A stretch of DNA of 64,000 nt from a virus, in the IMG/VR virus record IMGVR_UViG_3300044729_003129, positions 109,761 through 173,760 of that record; one strand, written 5' to 3'. A program made the translations under genes and the position numbers. Shown one piece after another: positions 44,556 to 51,840 of this stretch. Numbering within the stretch: position 1 is the first letter of the stretch; every line of letters begins with the position of its first letter. The notes below the pieces were generated by a model. That model had not been told where the DNA came from, did no database searches, and saw nothing but the letters and a program-made list of their open reading frames with translations.

Positions 44556-45545
44556 TCAAAGAGTATCATTTAAAACATTAAAATATTCGTCTGCAAAATC
44601 AGAGATAAAATCTGGGCGTATGACTTGTATAACTCGTTTACTTTCGTTTATTTCATTTTCATACTCATAAAATGATTTGTATTTTGGAATAACTACATTC
44701 TCGTCAGTTAAAATATCATATGCAGAACGTATGACGCCAATTGGATCAACATATTCATATGCAGCATTGACATAGTTGCTCCATCGGTATTCTATTGATG
44801 CAACTTTTAATGTTTTATTAGAAACATATTGTTCTGGGGGTGTATTTGCTTCAATATGTTCGGCATATCCAACTGGATCATATTTTAAAATTTGTGTATA
44901 AACTAAATTTATCCATTCTGTCTTTAATTCAGCTGGCATTGTGTCATCACACGCAATTGTATAACTAAGATTGCTATTTTCTATAAATGCTTCTCTAGAT
45001 ATTTCTATTCTTGTGCCAGTGATATTAACTTTATGACAATCATATACGACTAATTGTTGGCGACCGCTGTCATACTGCGCTATGCTTGAACGATACTCAC
45101 GATCTTGAGAAACAAATTTTAAGTATGGCAAATATTTTTCATCAAGCGGTATGCATGACATGTCTAGTTTACCTCGGCCATTTAGATCAACTGCTGGATC
45201 AACAACAGGGACAATTGATAGTGCAGAATATTTACCATATTCACTCTCAATCATCTTTGTAAAATTTCTATAAGATAGCGGCCAAGATGACGCGTAACCG
45301 TCACGTAAAAAATTATTTATTATAAAAAATGTCCAATAATATTGTACATCATCATATAATTTATGTGATACTATATCGGGTCTTTCTCCGTCTTCTATTT
45401 CATAGTATGTGTAGAGCGCATTATCGTCCTGTATCTTATTTGTGTTTAATACTACAGAACGAGAGATATCAGTTAATTCAAATATAGACCCATCAGAAAC
45501 CAGGTCATAATTTACTTTTGGATATTTTGCAAAAAAGTTTGGCAT
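44556..45545 (-). CDS. gp53: baseplate wedge protein gp53
   Basis: The 329-residue protein starts MPNFFAKYPKVNYDLVSDGS and has the gp53 signature YTYYEIEDGERPDIVSHKLY followed by YYWTFFIINNFLRDGYASSW, then NFTKMIESEYGKY. The C-terminal part (YRWSNYVNAAYEYVDPIGVI, PKYKSFYEYENEINESKRVI) is the LysM-like region that contacts gp6/gp25. T4 gp53 is shorter (196); the extra middle part is typical of marine relatives. Two bases separate it from the hub gene. Confidence 0.9.
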   Translation of the reverse strand: MPNFFAKYPKVNYDLVSDGSIFELTDISRSVVLNTNKIQDDNALYTYYEIEDGERPDIVSHKLYDDVQYYWTFFIINNFLRDGYASSWPLSYRNFTKMIESEYGKYSALSIVPVVDPAVDLNGRGKLDMSCIPLDEKYLPYLKFVSQDREYRSSIAQYDSGRQQLVVYDCHKVNITGTRIEISREAFIENSNLSYTIACDDTMPAELKTEWINLVYTQILKYDPVGYAEHIEANTPPEQYVSNKTLKVASIEYRWSNYVNAAYEYVDPIGVIRSAYDILTDENVVIPKYKSFYEYENEINESKRVIQVIRPDFISDFADEYFNVLNDTL

Positions 45546-45548
45546 ATA

Positions 45549-46274
45549 TTATTTAGGTATTGTGTCGTATGTATACGCCTTTGTTTCCATAAAGGACACT
45601 TGTATAGTTGTTTCAAGTGGCGAACCGTCATCTCTCCACATATTTGTAGATCCATTGTATGTAGTATTTACTTCAGTTAAATATGTCTCTCCAATCTTTG
45701 GTAAATGGCTGTTTTGTGGAAATCTTATTTTCCATTTTGGGGGATATTTTAATTGAAAACCAATTGATTCTGGATATAATCCTTCTCTAAAGGTCTTTAC
45801 TATATTTTTTATTTTAGTACTTTCACTAGATGTTCGTGGTATGAGTTGAAACTGAAATGAAAATACGCGTGTATTTGTAGATGTAAATTCAGTTGTTATA
45901 TTTTTATTTACCGTTGTTCCAGTGCCTATACTTATTGCGCTTTGAAGACCTTCATTTGCTCCAGTCATTGTAGTTATCCCTTGTACTAAAGTACCTATCG
46001 ATGCTCCACTATATTCAGATTTTTTATTTAAAAATTCATTAGCCAGTGCAGTTTTTACTGATTCACCACTAAGGCCCTGAGTAGATACTGTTGATGCAAT
46101 ATTAGCTAAACTACCCCCTAAAAATCCGAGCTCAGTATTGTTGTATGTAGCACCATCACTAAACTGTAGCGATCCTGGAATCGGCAGTGCTATAACTTGG
46201 CTGTTTCGTGCGGTGCACTGAAAAAACACGTATGGACGACTTGTGTTTGCGTCTTCTGGAAAATTAAGTGCCAT
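45549..46274 (-). CDS. gp48: baseplate tail-tube cap protein, gp48-like
   Basis: ATG 46274 is chosen because a TATAAATA promoter ends five bases before it and the protein then starts MALNFPEDANTSRPYVFFQC, as in marine gp48 proteins; this gives 241 residues. The conserved core is TRVFSFQFQLIPRTSSESTK with IKNIVKTFREGLYPE, PPKWKIRF and TTIQVSFMETKAY, corresponding to the gp48/gp54 tube-initiator pattern. gp48 caps the baseplate centre and starts tail-tube growth. The gene is divergent from gp4, with only 12 bases between the two start codons. Confidence 0.85.
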   Translation of the reverse strand: MALNFPEDANTSRPYVFFQCTARNSQVIALPIPGSLQFSDGATYNNTELGFLGGSLANIASTVSTQGLSGESVKTALANEFLNKKSEYSGASIGTLVQGITTMTGANEGLQSAISIGTGTTVNKNITTEFTSTNTRVFSFQFQLIPRTSSESTKIKNIVKTFREGLYPESIGFQLKYPPKWKIRFPQNSHLPKIGETYLTEVNTTYNGSTNMWRDDGSPLETTIQVSFMETKAYTYDTIPK

Positions 46275-46281
46275 ATAAGTA
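46274..46281 (+). promoter_or_regulatory. late promoter TATAAGTA for gp4
   Basis: Seven of eight bases of the late word on the plus strand, five bases before the gp4 ATG at 46287. It overlaps the start codon and promoter of the divergent gp48 gene. Confidence 0.6.
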
Positions 46282-46287
46282 TTTATA
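46280..46287 (-). promoter_or_regulatory. late promoter TATAAATA for gp48
   Basis: Perfect late word on the minus strand, five bases before the gp48 ATG at 46274. Its upstream end overlaps the first base of the gp4 start codon on the other strand. Confidence 0.7.
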
Positions 46288-46742
46288 TGAAACGTGGGCA
46301 GTATTATAGTGGTAAGTATCGGCCAATACATCCAGGAAAATATGACGGTGACTATACTGCAATATGTTACCGATCACTTTGGGAACGTCAAGTATTTAAA
46401 TGGTGTGATGAGAATGCTAACGTTGTGAAATGGAGCAGTGAAGAAACAATTGTGCCCTATCGATGTAAAACTGATAATAAATTACACCGGTATTTTGTAG
46501 ACTTAAAAATACAATTTAAGTCTGGTCAAACATATCTCATTGAGATAAAGCCAAAGAAACAAACTCAAGAACCAAAGGTGCGTACCCGAAAAACGAAAGC
46601 ATATATTACTGAAGTGCTTACATATGTAAAAAATCAATCCAAATGGTCAGCTGCAAACGAGTATTGTGCAGATCGTGGTTGGATTTTTGCCATCTGGACA
46701 GAAGATACCATAAAGGGACTTGGTATAAAATTATTGACATAA
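46287..46742 (+). CDS. gp4: head completion protein gp4
   Basis: The 151-residue protein begins MKRGQYYSGKYRPIHPGKYD and has the gp4 signature: YRSLWERQVFKWCDENANVV, KWSSEETIVPYRC, HRYFVDLKI and TYLIEIKPKKQT. The WE, D/E and E.K pattern is that of a Holliday-junction-resolvase-like nuclease fold, which fits the known role of gp4 in finishing DNA-filled heads before tail joining. Size equals T4 gp4 (150). ATG 46287 is chosen by alignment and by the promoter five bases upstream. Confidence 0.92.
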   Translation: MKRGQYYSGKYRPIHPGKYDGDYTAICYRSLWERQVFKWCDENANVVKWSSEETIVPYRCKTDNKLHRYFVDLKIQFKSGQTYLIEIKPKKQTQEPKVRTRKTKAYITEVLTYVKNQSKWSAANEYCADRGWIFAIWTEDTIKGLGIKLLT

Positions 46743-46750
46743 ATCTACAT

Positions 46751-46758
46751 TATAAATA
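46751..46758 (+). promoter_or_regulatory. late promoter TATAAATA
   Basis: Perfect late word on the plus strand, five bases before the ATG at 46764. Confidence 0.7.
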
Positions 46759-46763
46759 GATAT

Positions 46764-47348
46764 ATGCCGTCTCTTTTTTCTAAAATTCAGTCTGATGCAG
46801 AAAAAACTGGATTCTTGCCTCGTACAAAAGAATCCAGAGAATGGTTTTATCGTAAAATACGTACACTTACAAATGTATCTCCATCGAAAGTATTAAACGA
46901 CGACTCATTGACAGTAAGAAATAAACCTCTTATTGGTCGTATGTTTATGTTTTTATATGATCCAAAATACAAAGAGACGCTGCCGTATTATGATAGATTT
47001 CCACTTATACTCATGGTAGGCCCAGCAAAAAAAGGATTCTATGGATTGAATCTACACTATCTTCCACCTCGTCAACGCGCAATATTTTTTGATCGCTTGA
47101 TGGATTATATGAACAACAATAAATTAGATGAAACTACACGGTTTAAACTATCATATGATTTACTAAATGGCACATCAAAATTGCGTGCATACGCTCCATG
47201 TTTTAAACACTATTTGTATGCACACATCACTTCTAAAACTGTTGAGGTGCTTCCAAAGGAATGGGAAACTGCACTTTTTCTACCAACTGATTCTTTCGTT
47301 GGTCAAAAGAATGCCTCAATCTGGCAAAAAACACGCACACTAATCTAA
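46764..47348 (+). CDS. conserved T4-like head/tail completion protein (gp2 or gp3 candidate)
   Basis: The 194-residue protein begins MPSLFSKIQSDAEKTGFLPR then SREWFYRKIRTL and carries MFMFLYDPKYKETLPYYDRF and GFYGLNLHYLPPRQRAIFFD. This pattern is conserved next to gp4 in marine T4-like phages. In T4 genes 3 and 2 precede gene 4, so this is a candidate for gp2 (DNA-end protector) or gp3 (tail terminator). I cannot decide between these from sequence alone. It has its own late promoter and is 3 bases from the tube protein gene. Confidence 0.75.
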   Translation: MPSLFSKIQSDAEKTGFLPRTKESREWFYRKIRTLTNVSPSKVLNDDSLTVRNKPLIGRMFMFLYDPKYKETLPYYDRFPLILMVGPAKKGFYGLNLHYLPPRQRAIFFDRLMDYMNNNKLDETTRFKLSYDLLNGTSKLRAYAPCFKHYLYAHITSKTVEVLPKEWETALFLPTDSFVGQKNASIWQKTRTLI

Positions 47349-47351
47349 ACT

Positions 47352-47879
47352 ATGTCATCTTCAATAAATGATTTTAAATCCGCAATAATGCGAAATGGGG
47401 GCTTAGCGCGTCCAAATAGATTTTCAGTAACATTTGCTAGTTTACCGGGTTCATCATCTGTATCAAGGGATATTTCATTTTTATGTGAGTCTGTTAATAT
47501 ACCTGGAAAACAAATTACAACATTAGACTATGATATAGGCACTCGTCGTCCATTAAAAATACCAACTGGTTATATTGAAGATGATGTAACAATGACATTT
47601 ATTTCAACTAATAATAACGCCATTAAAAAGGCGATAGATGAATGGATGAAAAAAATAATAAACATTGATTCCTATCTACTCGCTAAAGATCACCAAACTT
47701 ACAAGACTGATATTACTATTACGCAGCTAAACGAAAATGACAAAGAAATTCAAAATGTTAAATTGCAAAACGCATATCCAATAACTTTGAATTCTATTGA
47801 ACTAGATAATAATGCTGAATCAACAATACAAAAAATATCTGTAGTATTTACGTATGATAAATTAGATATTAAGAAATAA
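47352..47879 (+). CDS. tail tube-like protein (gp19/gp54 family)
   Basis: The 175-residue protein begins MSSSINDFKSAIMRNGGLAR then PNRFSVTF and continues ISFLCESVNIPGKQITTLDY, VTMTFISTNNNAIKKAIDEW and NAYPITLNSIELDNNAESTI. This is the T4 gp19-family tail-tube pattern (RPNRF.V, a C..v.lPG segment, D and W in the insertion helix, YP..... at the end). Its length fits gp19 (163). Its position beside gp26 and gp29 fits gp54, which has the same fold and starts the tube. Whether it is the main tube subunit depends on a second copy outside this window. Confidence 0.8.
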   Translation: MSSSINDFKSAIMRNGGLARPNRFSVTFASLPGSSSVSRDISFLCESVNIPGKQITTLDYDIGTRRPLKIPTGYIEDDVTMTFISTNNNAIKKAIDEWMKKIINIDSYLLAKDHQTYKTDITITQLNENDKEIQNVKLQNAYPITLNSIELDNNAESTIQKISVVFTYDKLDIKK

Positions 47880-47885
47880 TTAAAC

Positions 47886-47893
47886 AATAAATA
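47886..47893 (+). promoter_or_regulatory. late promoter AATAAATA
   Basis: Seven of eight bases of the late word on the plus strand, ten bases before the gp26 ATG at 47904. Confidence 0.5.
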
Positions 47894-47903
47894 ACATTAT
47901 ATT

Positions 47904-48614
47904 ATGCCATTACCAATCCTAGAATCCCCAAAATATGTATTGACTGTACCATCTACATCACAGTCAATTGAATATCGTCCTTTTCTTGTAAAGGAAGAAA
48001 AAATATTGCTGCTCGCACAGGAGTCAAACAGCTCATCAGAAATGATGTCCGCGATTAAAGACATTATACGAGCCTGTACATTCGGTGTCGTTGACCCAAA
48101 CGATTTGACTTCGTTTGACTTAGAGTATATTTTCTTAAAGTTACGAGCAAAGAGCGTAGGTGAAGTTAGCAATATCAAATGTAAGTGCGATCATTGTGAA
48201 ACTTACAACGAGGTGTCTGTTAATATTGATGATATTGAAGTAACGTGGCCAGTTAAAGAAATTAGCAACAAAATTATGTTAACTGATAAAATTGGTGTGG
48301 TTCTAAGACATATACGTGTAAATGATATGTCAACGATTATAAGCACATCTGAAGTTGATATGGACACAATAACAAATATGCTTATTGCTTCAATTGATTC
48401 AATCTTTGATGACAGTGGAGTGTATCCCTCAGCACAGTCGTCTCGCGAAGAGTTGCTAACATTTGTTAACAGCTTAAGCCGAGCTCAACTTAATAAAATT
48501 GAAGAGTATATATCAAACTCTCCTAAACTACAACATAGTGTAAAATTTAATTGTACTGGTTGTAAGACTGACAATGATATTACACTTGTAGGCACACAAG
48601 CTTTTTTCGAATAG
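47904..48614 (+). CDS. gp26: baseplate hub assembly protein gp26
   Basis: The 236-residue zero-frame product begins MPLPILESPKYVLTVPSTSQ then EYRPFLVKEEKILLLAQESN, the hallmark of the T4 gp26 baseplate protein family, followed by FDLEYIFLKLRAKSVGEVSN. Two cysteine clusters (CKCDHC near residue 93 and CTGC near residue 220) look like a zinc ribbon. The frame ends GTQAFFE-stop. The last codons contain the heptamer T TTT TTC at 48602-48608, and a -1 shift there extends the protein by 58 residues (next entry). It precedes the gp29 tape measure gene, as do G/GT tail chaperones. Confidence 0.9.
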   Translation: MPLPILESPKYVLTVPSTSQSIEYRPFLVKEEKILLLAQESNSSSEMMSAIKDIIRACTFGVVDPNDLTSFDLEYIFLKLRAKSVGEVSNIKCKCDHCETYNEVSVNIDDIEVTWPVKEISNKIMLTDKIGVVLRHIRVNDMSTIISTSEVDMDTITNMLIASIDSIFDDSGVYPSAQSSREELLTFVNSLSRAQLNKIEEYISNSPKLQHSVKFNCTGCKTDNDITLVGTQAFFE

Positions 48615-48722
48615 CCCTCTCGCATGAATCGTTGTCTAACTATTATCAAACAAATTTTGCATTAATGCAGCATCACAAATATAGTTTAACTGAATTAGAT
48701 ACAATGATACCATGGGAGAGGG
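48602..48722 (+). promoter_or_regulatory. probable programmed -1 ribosomal frameshift site
   Basis: Slippery heptamer T TTT TTC (48602-48608) lies in the correct phase of gp26. A six-base spacer GAATAG follows, which ends with the zero-frame stop. Then CCCTCTCGCATG (48615-48626) can pair with CATGGGAGAGGG (48711-48722): 11 of 12 positions, seven continuous pairs next to the spacer, loop of 84 bases. Slippery site, spacer and downstream stem match the standard requirements for -1 frameshifting. Confidence 0.75.
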
Positions 48723-48784
48723 AAATTTATATTGCAATGCTAATAAAACACATAAGAGAAGAAGAAGAAAAACGTAAAAAATGA
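48608..48784 (+). CDS. gp51: -1 frame extension of gp26 (gp51-like tail chaperone part)
   Basis: Open in the -1 frame relative to gp26, 58 codons to TGA 48782-48784. It reads RIALSHESLSNYYQTNFALM, then QHHKYSLTELDTMIPWEREI and YIAMLIKHI, and an acidic-basic helix. A short protein with SHESL..YY..NFAL.QHHKYSL.EL..M.PWER.IY is, from memory, what follows gp26 in marine T4-like phages and is labelled gp51 there. No ATG or GTG precedes the conserved SHESL part in this frame (the first is the ATG of ALMQHH), so translation must enter from gp26 by frameshift. Its stop overlaps the tape measure ATG as ATGA (48781-48784). Confidence 0.8.
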   Translation, partial: RIALSHESLSNYYQTNFALMQHHKYSLTELDTMIPWEREIYIAMLIKHIREEEEKRKK

Positions 48785-50493
48785 CCGCAGAATCGTCACT
48801 AGCCCAGGTTGTAAAAGAATTACAAAGTTCTAATTTGTCTCAAGATCTTATTCTTGATACAATCGATAACTATGATTTTACACTTGCATCAAATGTTGCT
48901 AAAGAAAATACGACAGATGTTCCTACTTTTTTAGATAAATTAGTAGGCATAGCAGGCGATTTAAAAGGCAAATTTGATGTATTAATACGATCTAATGTAG
49001 TGTTAGCAAAGCGATTAGAAGGCAACAAATTACAAGAGCGTGAAAATCGTGATGAATTGCTTGACGCACTTGGAAAGTTAAAACCAGAAAAGACTAAGAG
49101 TGGTGTTAAAACAACTAAATTTGAAATGCCAGGCGGAATATTTGGGGGATTGCTGTCTGTGGCTGCATTAATGGGTGGATTTGTAACAGGATTTATATCT
49201 CAGCTCACGTCTCCAATATTTGCTGCACTAAAAAATGCAAAACTATTTCAAAAAATATCTAGTGTTTTTTCTACAGTTAGCAAATTTTTTACTGGCATTG
49301 TATTAAGTTTAAAAAATTCTCCTTTATTTAAAGGAACATTTACTGTAATAGAAAAGATTGGCGGTCTCTTAAATAAATTTAAATCAAGTAAAATTTTTAT
49401 GCTACTTGGTAAAATCTTTTCAATATTTGGAAATTCACCAGTATTAAAGACTATAACAGCTACATCTGGAATAATAGGAAGCGCCTTTTCTGCTCTTACG
49501 GATATATTTGGCGGGATGTTTAGGTTTTTTAAGATTGGTTTGACGCTTGGAAGCAAATTTGCTGGTTTATTTAAATTTTTAGGCGGTCCATTTACTTTAG
49601 CACTCACTGGAATAATAAGTGGTATTATGGGTGCAATTGACGGCTTTAAGAAAGATGGATTAATCGGTGGATTAAAGGGGTTTTTAGTTGGTGCATTTGA
49701 TGGATTAATCGGAGGTCTGCTAGATCTTGTAAAAGATGGAATATCTTGGGTATCTGAAAAACTTGGATTTTCAGAATTTTCTAAATTTTTAGATAGTTTT
49801 TCCTTTACTGGTTTATATTCAAAGTATATAATTGATCCACTGTTTGGAATGTATGCTGAAATTGGTAAATTTATAGGTGAAATACCTATGATGGTTACTG
49901 ATTTCTTTACATCACTACCTGATAAAATTAGTGTATTTTTTACTTCGGCAATGGATTCATTAACAACTATTTCAGATGATATGAGTGAAGTTGTAAATAA
50001 TTTTAATAAGGCTGTATTACGAGCAGTATTACCAGATCCAAAGGCAAAAGGAGGAATGTCTTATTATTTAAAATTAGCAATACCAGATTCTTTATATGAG
50101 TATGCATACAGCAGTTCTCCAAAAGAAAAAGAATCAACTAATTCTACATCAGAAAAATTAGCAACCGCTGCAACGTCTTCTGAAAAAATATTAAAGGCTA
50201 CATCTACAAATAATTTTACCGAACTAAGCAAAACTGAAAAGGCAATGGCTGCAGGTTATGGTTCATGGGATGAGTATGCTGCTTCAGACTTTAAGTGGAA
50301 AGCAAACATCAAAGCAACACCATTAACAACTGGCAACACCCTAGCGACTGCCGGCAACGTTGCAAATATAGCACCAACGATAGTTGTTAATAACAATAAT
50401 GGCGGCAATACTAATAATATTAGTAGCAGCAATGTAAATAATAATATGCCACAAATGATGCCAATACTAACTGGCAGTGCAATGGGTTATTAA
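48781..50493 (+). CDS. gp29: tail tape measure protein gp29
   Basis: The 570-residue protein has the length of T4 gp29 (590) and the properties of a tape measure: a helical N-terminus (QVVKELQSSNLSQDLILDTI), Gly/Phe/Leu-rich hydrophobic segments from about residue 118 (GGIFGGLLSVAALMGGFVTG) to 320 (GLIGGLKGFLVGAFDGLIGG), and a polar Asn-rich C-terminus (IVVNNNNGGNTNNISSSNVN). It fixes tail length and may enter the host membrane. Translation is coupled to the gp26 frameshift product through ATGA. Its end overlaps the convergent thioredoxin-like gene by four bases. Confidence 0.82.
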   Translation: MTAESSLAQVVKELQSSNLSQDLILDTIDNYDFTLASNVAKENTTDVPTFLDKLVGIAGDLKGKFDVLIRSNVVLAKRLEGNKLQERENRDELLDALGKLKPEKTKSGVKTTKFEMPGGIFGGLLSVAALMGGFVTGFISQLTSPIFAALKNAKLFQKISSVFSTVSKFFTGIVLSLKNSPLFKGTFTVIEKIGGLLNKFKSSKIFMLLGKIFSIFGNSPVLKTITATSGIIGSAFSALTDIFGGMFRFFKIGLTLGSKFAGLFKFLGGPFTLALTGIISGIMGAIDGFKKDGLIGGLKGFLVGAFDGLIGGLLDLVKDGISWVSEKLGFSEFSKFLDSFSFTGLYSKYIIDPLFGMYAEIGKFIGEIPMMVTDFFTSLPDKISVFFTSAMDSLTTISDDMSEVVNNFNKAVLRAVLPDPKAKGGMSYYLKLAIPDSLYEYAYSSSPKEKESTNSTSEKLATAATSSEKILKATSTNNFTELSKTEKAMAAGYGSWDEYAASDFKWKANIKATPLTTGNTLATAGNVANIAPTIVVNNNNGGNTNNISSSNVNNNMPQMMPILTGSAMGY

Positions 50494-50765
50494 TCTGCAG
50501 TTCGATAATATACAATATTGTCAAACTCTTCAGGAGTTTTTACTCCTGGAAAACTATGCATAATTTCACCACGTATATTATAGCATATTGTGTGCGGTAT
50601 GCCATCTATTTTATATTCAAATATAAGCGGTATATTTTCTTCCTTGTCAATATCAATTATTTGCAAACTTGTAGGAGTGCGTTCACAATAGTCACGTAGT
50701 GTTTTTAGATGACGTAAACAATCAGTACAATTTAAGTATGTAAATACCTTTATTAGAAAGATCAT
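50490..50765 (-). CDS. thioredoxin/glutaredoxin-like protein
   Basis: The 91-residue protein has a thioredoxin-fold layout: first strand MIFLIKVFTYLNC, redox motif Cys13-Thr-Asp-Cys16, a second strand LQIIDIDKEE, and the cis-proline loop IDGIPHT (Pro57) followed by ICYNIRGEIMHSFPG. A third cysteine (Cys27) and Cys61 also occur. Phage glutaredoxins commonly supply electrons to ribonucleotide reductase, which is not in this window. It is convergent with the tape measure gene (4-base overlap), so the plus-strand transcript runs antisense through it. Confidence 0.75.
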   Translation of the reverse strand: MIFLIKVFTYLNCTDCLRHLKTLRDYCERTPTSLQIIDIDKEENIPLIFEYKIDGIPHTICYNIRGEIMHSFPGVKTPEEFDNIVYYRTAD

Positions 50766-50782
50766 ATTAGTAGTATATATGC

Positions 50783-50813
50783 AAACAGGGGACAGAAGTT
50801 CTGTCCCCTGTTT
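50783..50813. terminator. strong bidirectional terminator hairpin
   Basis: A perfect 14-bp stem, AAACAGGGGACAGA at 50783-50796 and its complement at 50800-50813, with a three-base loop and a T7 run on the plus strand (to 50817). It would stop plus-strand transcription from the tape measure side and minus-strand transcription from gp32. The minus-side T-run is weaker (TTTGC). Confidence 0.9.
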
Positions 50814-50831
50814 TTTTCTAATCTTTAAACA

Positions 50832-51755
50832 TTAACCACCTTGAGCAAGCTTTGCAAAGTAGCTAAGCGACTCATCGTCATCATCGTCATCTGTGCTTGA
50901 TGCAGAGAATGTCGATTCAGTACTTTTATAACTTGGAGTCTGTTCAACTGTTTTTCCAACTGCAGCAGCAGCGACATTCACGCTTTCTGGTTCAGTAGAA
51001 GAACCGGCAAGTGCCTCTGCACCAAGAACTTCAACAAGCTTACGTTTAAGATCTGCATACGACTTATAGTTTGCAGGATCAATAAAGTCCTTTAATGAGT
51101 ACAACGAATTGTAAGTCTTCTCAAGCTTAGCTTCGTCTCCGCTGAAAAGTTCAGAAGCTCCTTCAAATTCAGACTTATCATAGTTACGATAGCCTTCAAA
51201 GTTGCGAATTTTCAACTTGAAGTTTGCACCGGCCCAAAAATCAAATGGGTTGATTGGAGTCTCATCTTGAAACTGTGGTTGCATAATATCCATAATCTTG
51301 TCAAAGATTTTCTTGCCATATTTGTACAAGAAAACTTTACCTTCGTTGTCTGGATTTGCTGGGTCACTAAGCACAAGAATATTAGAGACATAATGTAAAC
51401 GACGCTTACGCTCGCGAGCAATCTCTTTGTCTTTTTCATTGCCGCTGTTCCAAAGCACGCTATTGATCTCACTTACCGGGTCAGGTTGACCAATACTGGT
51501 AAGAGAATTTTCAATGTACCAACGACCAGTTGGTCCCTTAAAACCATGATCCCAAAAGCGAACCCATGGCAGATCTTCACCTTCAAGAGCTGGTAAAAAG
51601 CGAATCACGGCATAACCGTTTCCAGCTTTATCAACTACTGGGCTCCAAATACGATCGTCTCCGTATGAAGCTTTTGGTGTACTCAATTTTTCTGCAGCTT
51701 CAACAAGTTTATTAATGCTTGCTGCCCGATTTTGTTTTAGTTTATCAAATGACAT
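50832..51755 (-). CDS. gp32: single-stranded DNA-binding protein gp32
   Basis: The 307-residue protein matches T4 gp32 in size (301) and layout: N-terminal basic helix (FDKLKQNRAASINKLVEAAE), OB core (AVIRFLPALEGEDLPWVRFW, then RWYIENSLTSIGQPDPVSEI, VSNILVLSDPANPDNEGKVF, FKLKIRNFEGYRNYDKSEF), a basic patch (ARERKRRL) and a C-terminal acidic tail with DDDDDD then ESLSYFAKL for partner binding. It has no cysteine at all, so the T4 zinc site is missing. Likely coats single strands in replication and recombination with gp59. It has its own promoter (51813-51840) and a long A/C-rich leader, as expected if gp32 represses its own translation. Confidence 0.95.
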   Translation of the reverse strand: MSFDKLKQNRAASINKLVEAAEKLSTPKASYGDDRIWSPVVDKAGNGYAVIRFLPALEGEDLPWVRFWDHGFKGPTGRWYIENSLTSIGQPDPVSEINSVLWNSGNEKDKEIARERKRRLHYVSNILVLSDPANPDNEGKVFLYKYGKKIFDKIMDIMQPQFQDETPINPFDFWAGANFKLKIRNFEGYRNYDKSEFEGASELFSGDEAKLEKTYNSLYSLKDFIDPANYKSYADLKRKLVEVLGAEALAGSSTEPESVNVAAAAVGKTVEQTPSYKSTESTFSASSTDDDDDDESLSYFAKLAQGG

Positions 51756-51812
51756 ATGTTTATTTGTATTGCAGTGTATTGTTATTGTGTGATGTTATAT
51801 AACCACTTGGCT

Positions 51813-51840
51813 ATTATAACATATTTCAAGGCTTTGTAAA
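51813..51840 (-). promoter_or_regulatory. sigma-70-type promoter of gp32
   Basis: Minus strand TTTACA (51835-51840), 16-base spacer, TATAAT (51813-51818). It leaves a leader of about 50 bases that is poor in G and rich in A/C, without an obvious Shine-Dalgarno word. Confidence 0.75.

Noticed and set aside
50783-50813. Possible small RNA or riboswitch
   Set aside because: A perfect 14-bp stem, three-base loop and T-run are fully explained by a terminator.
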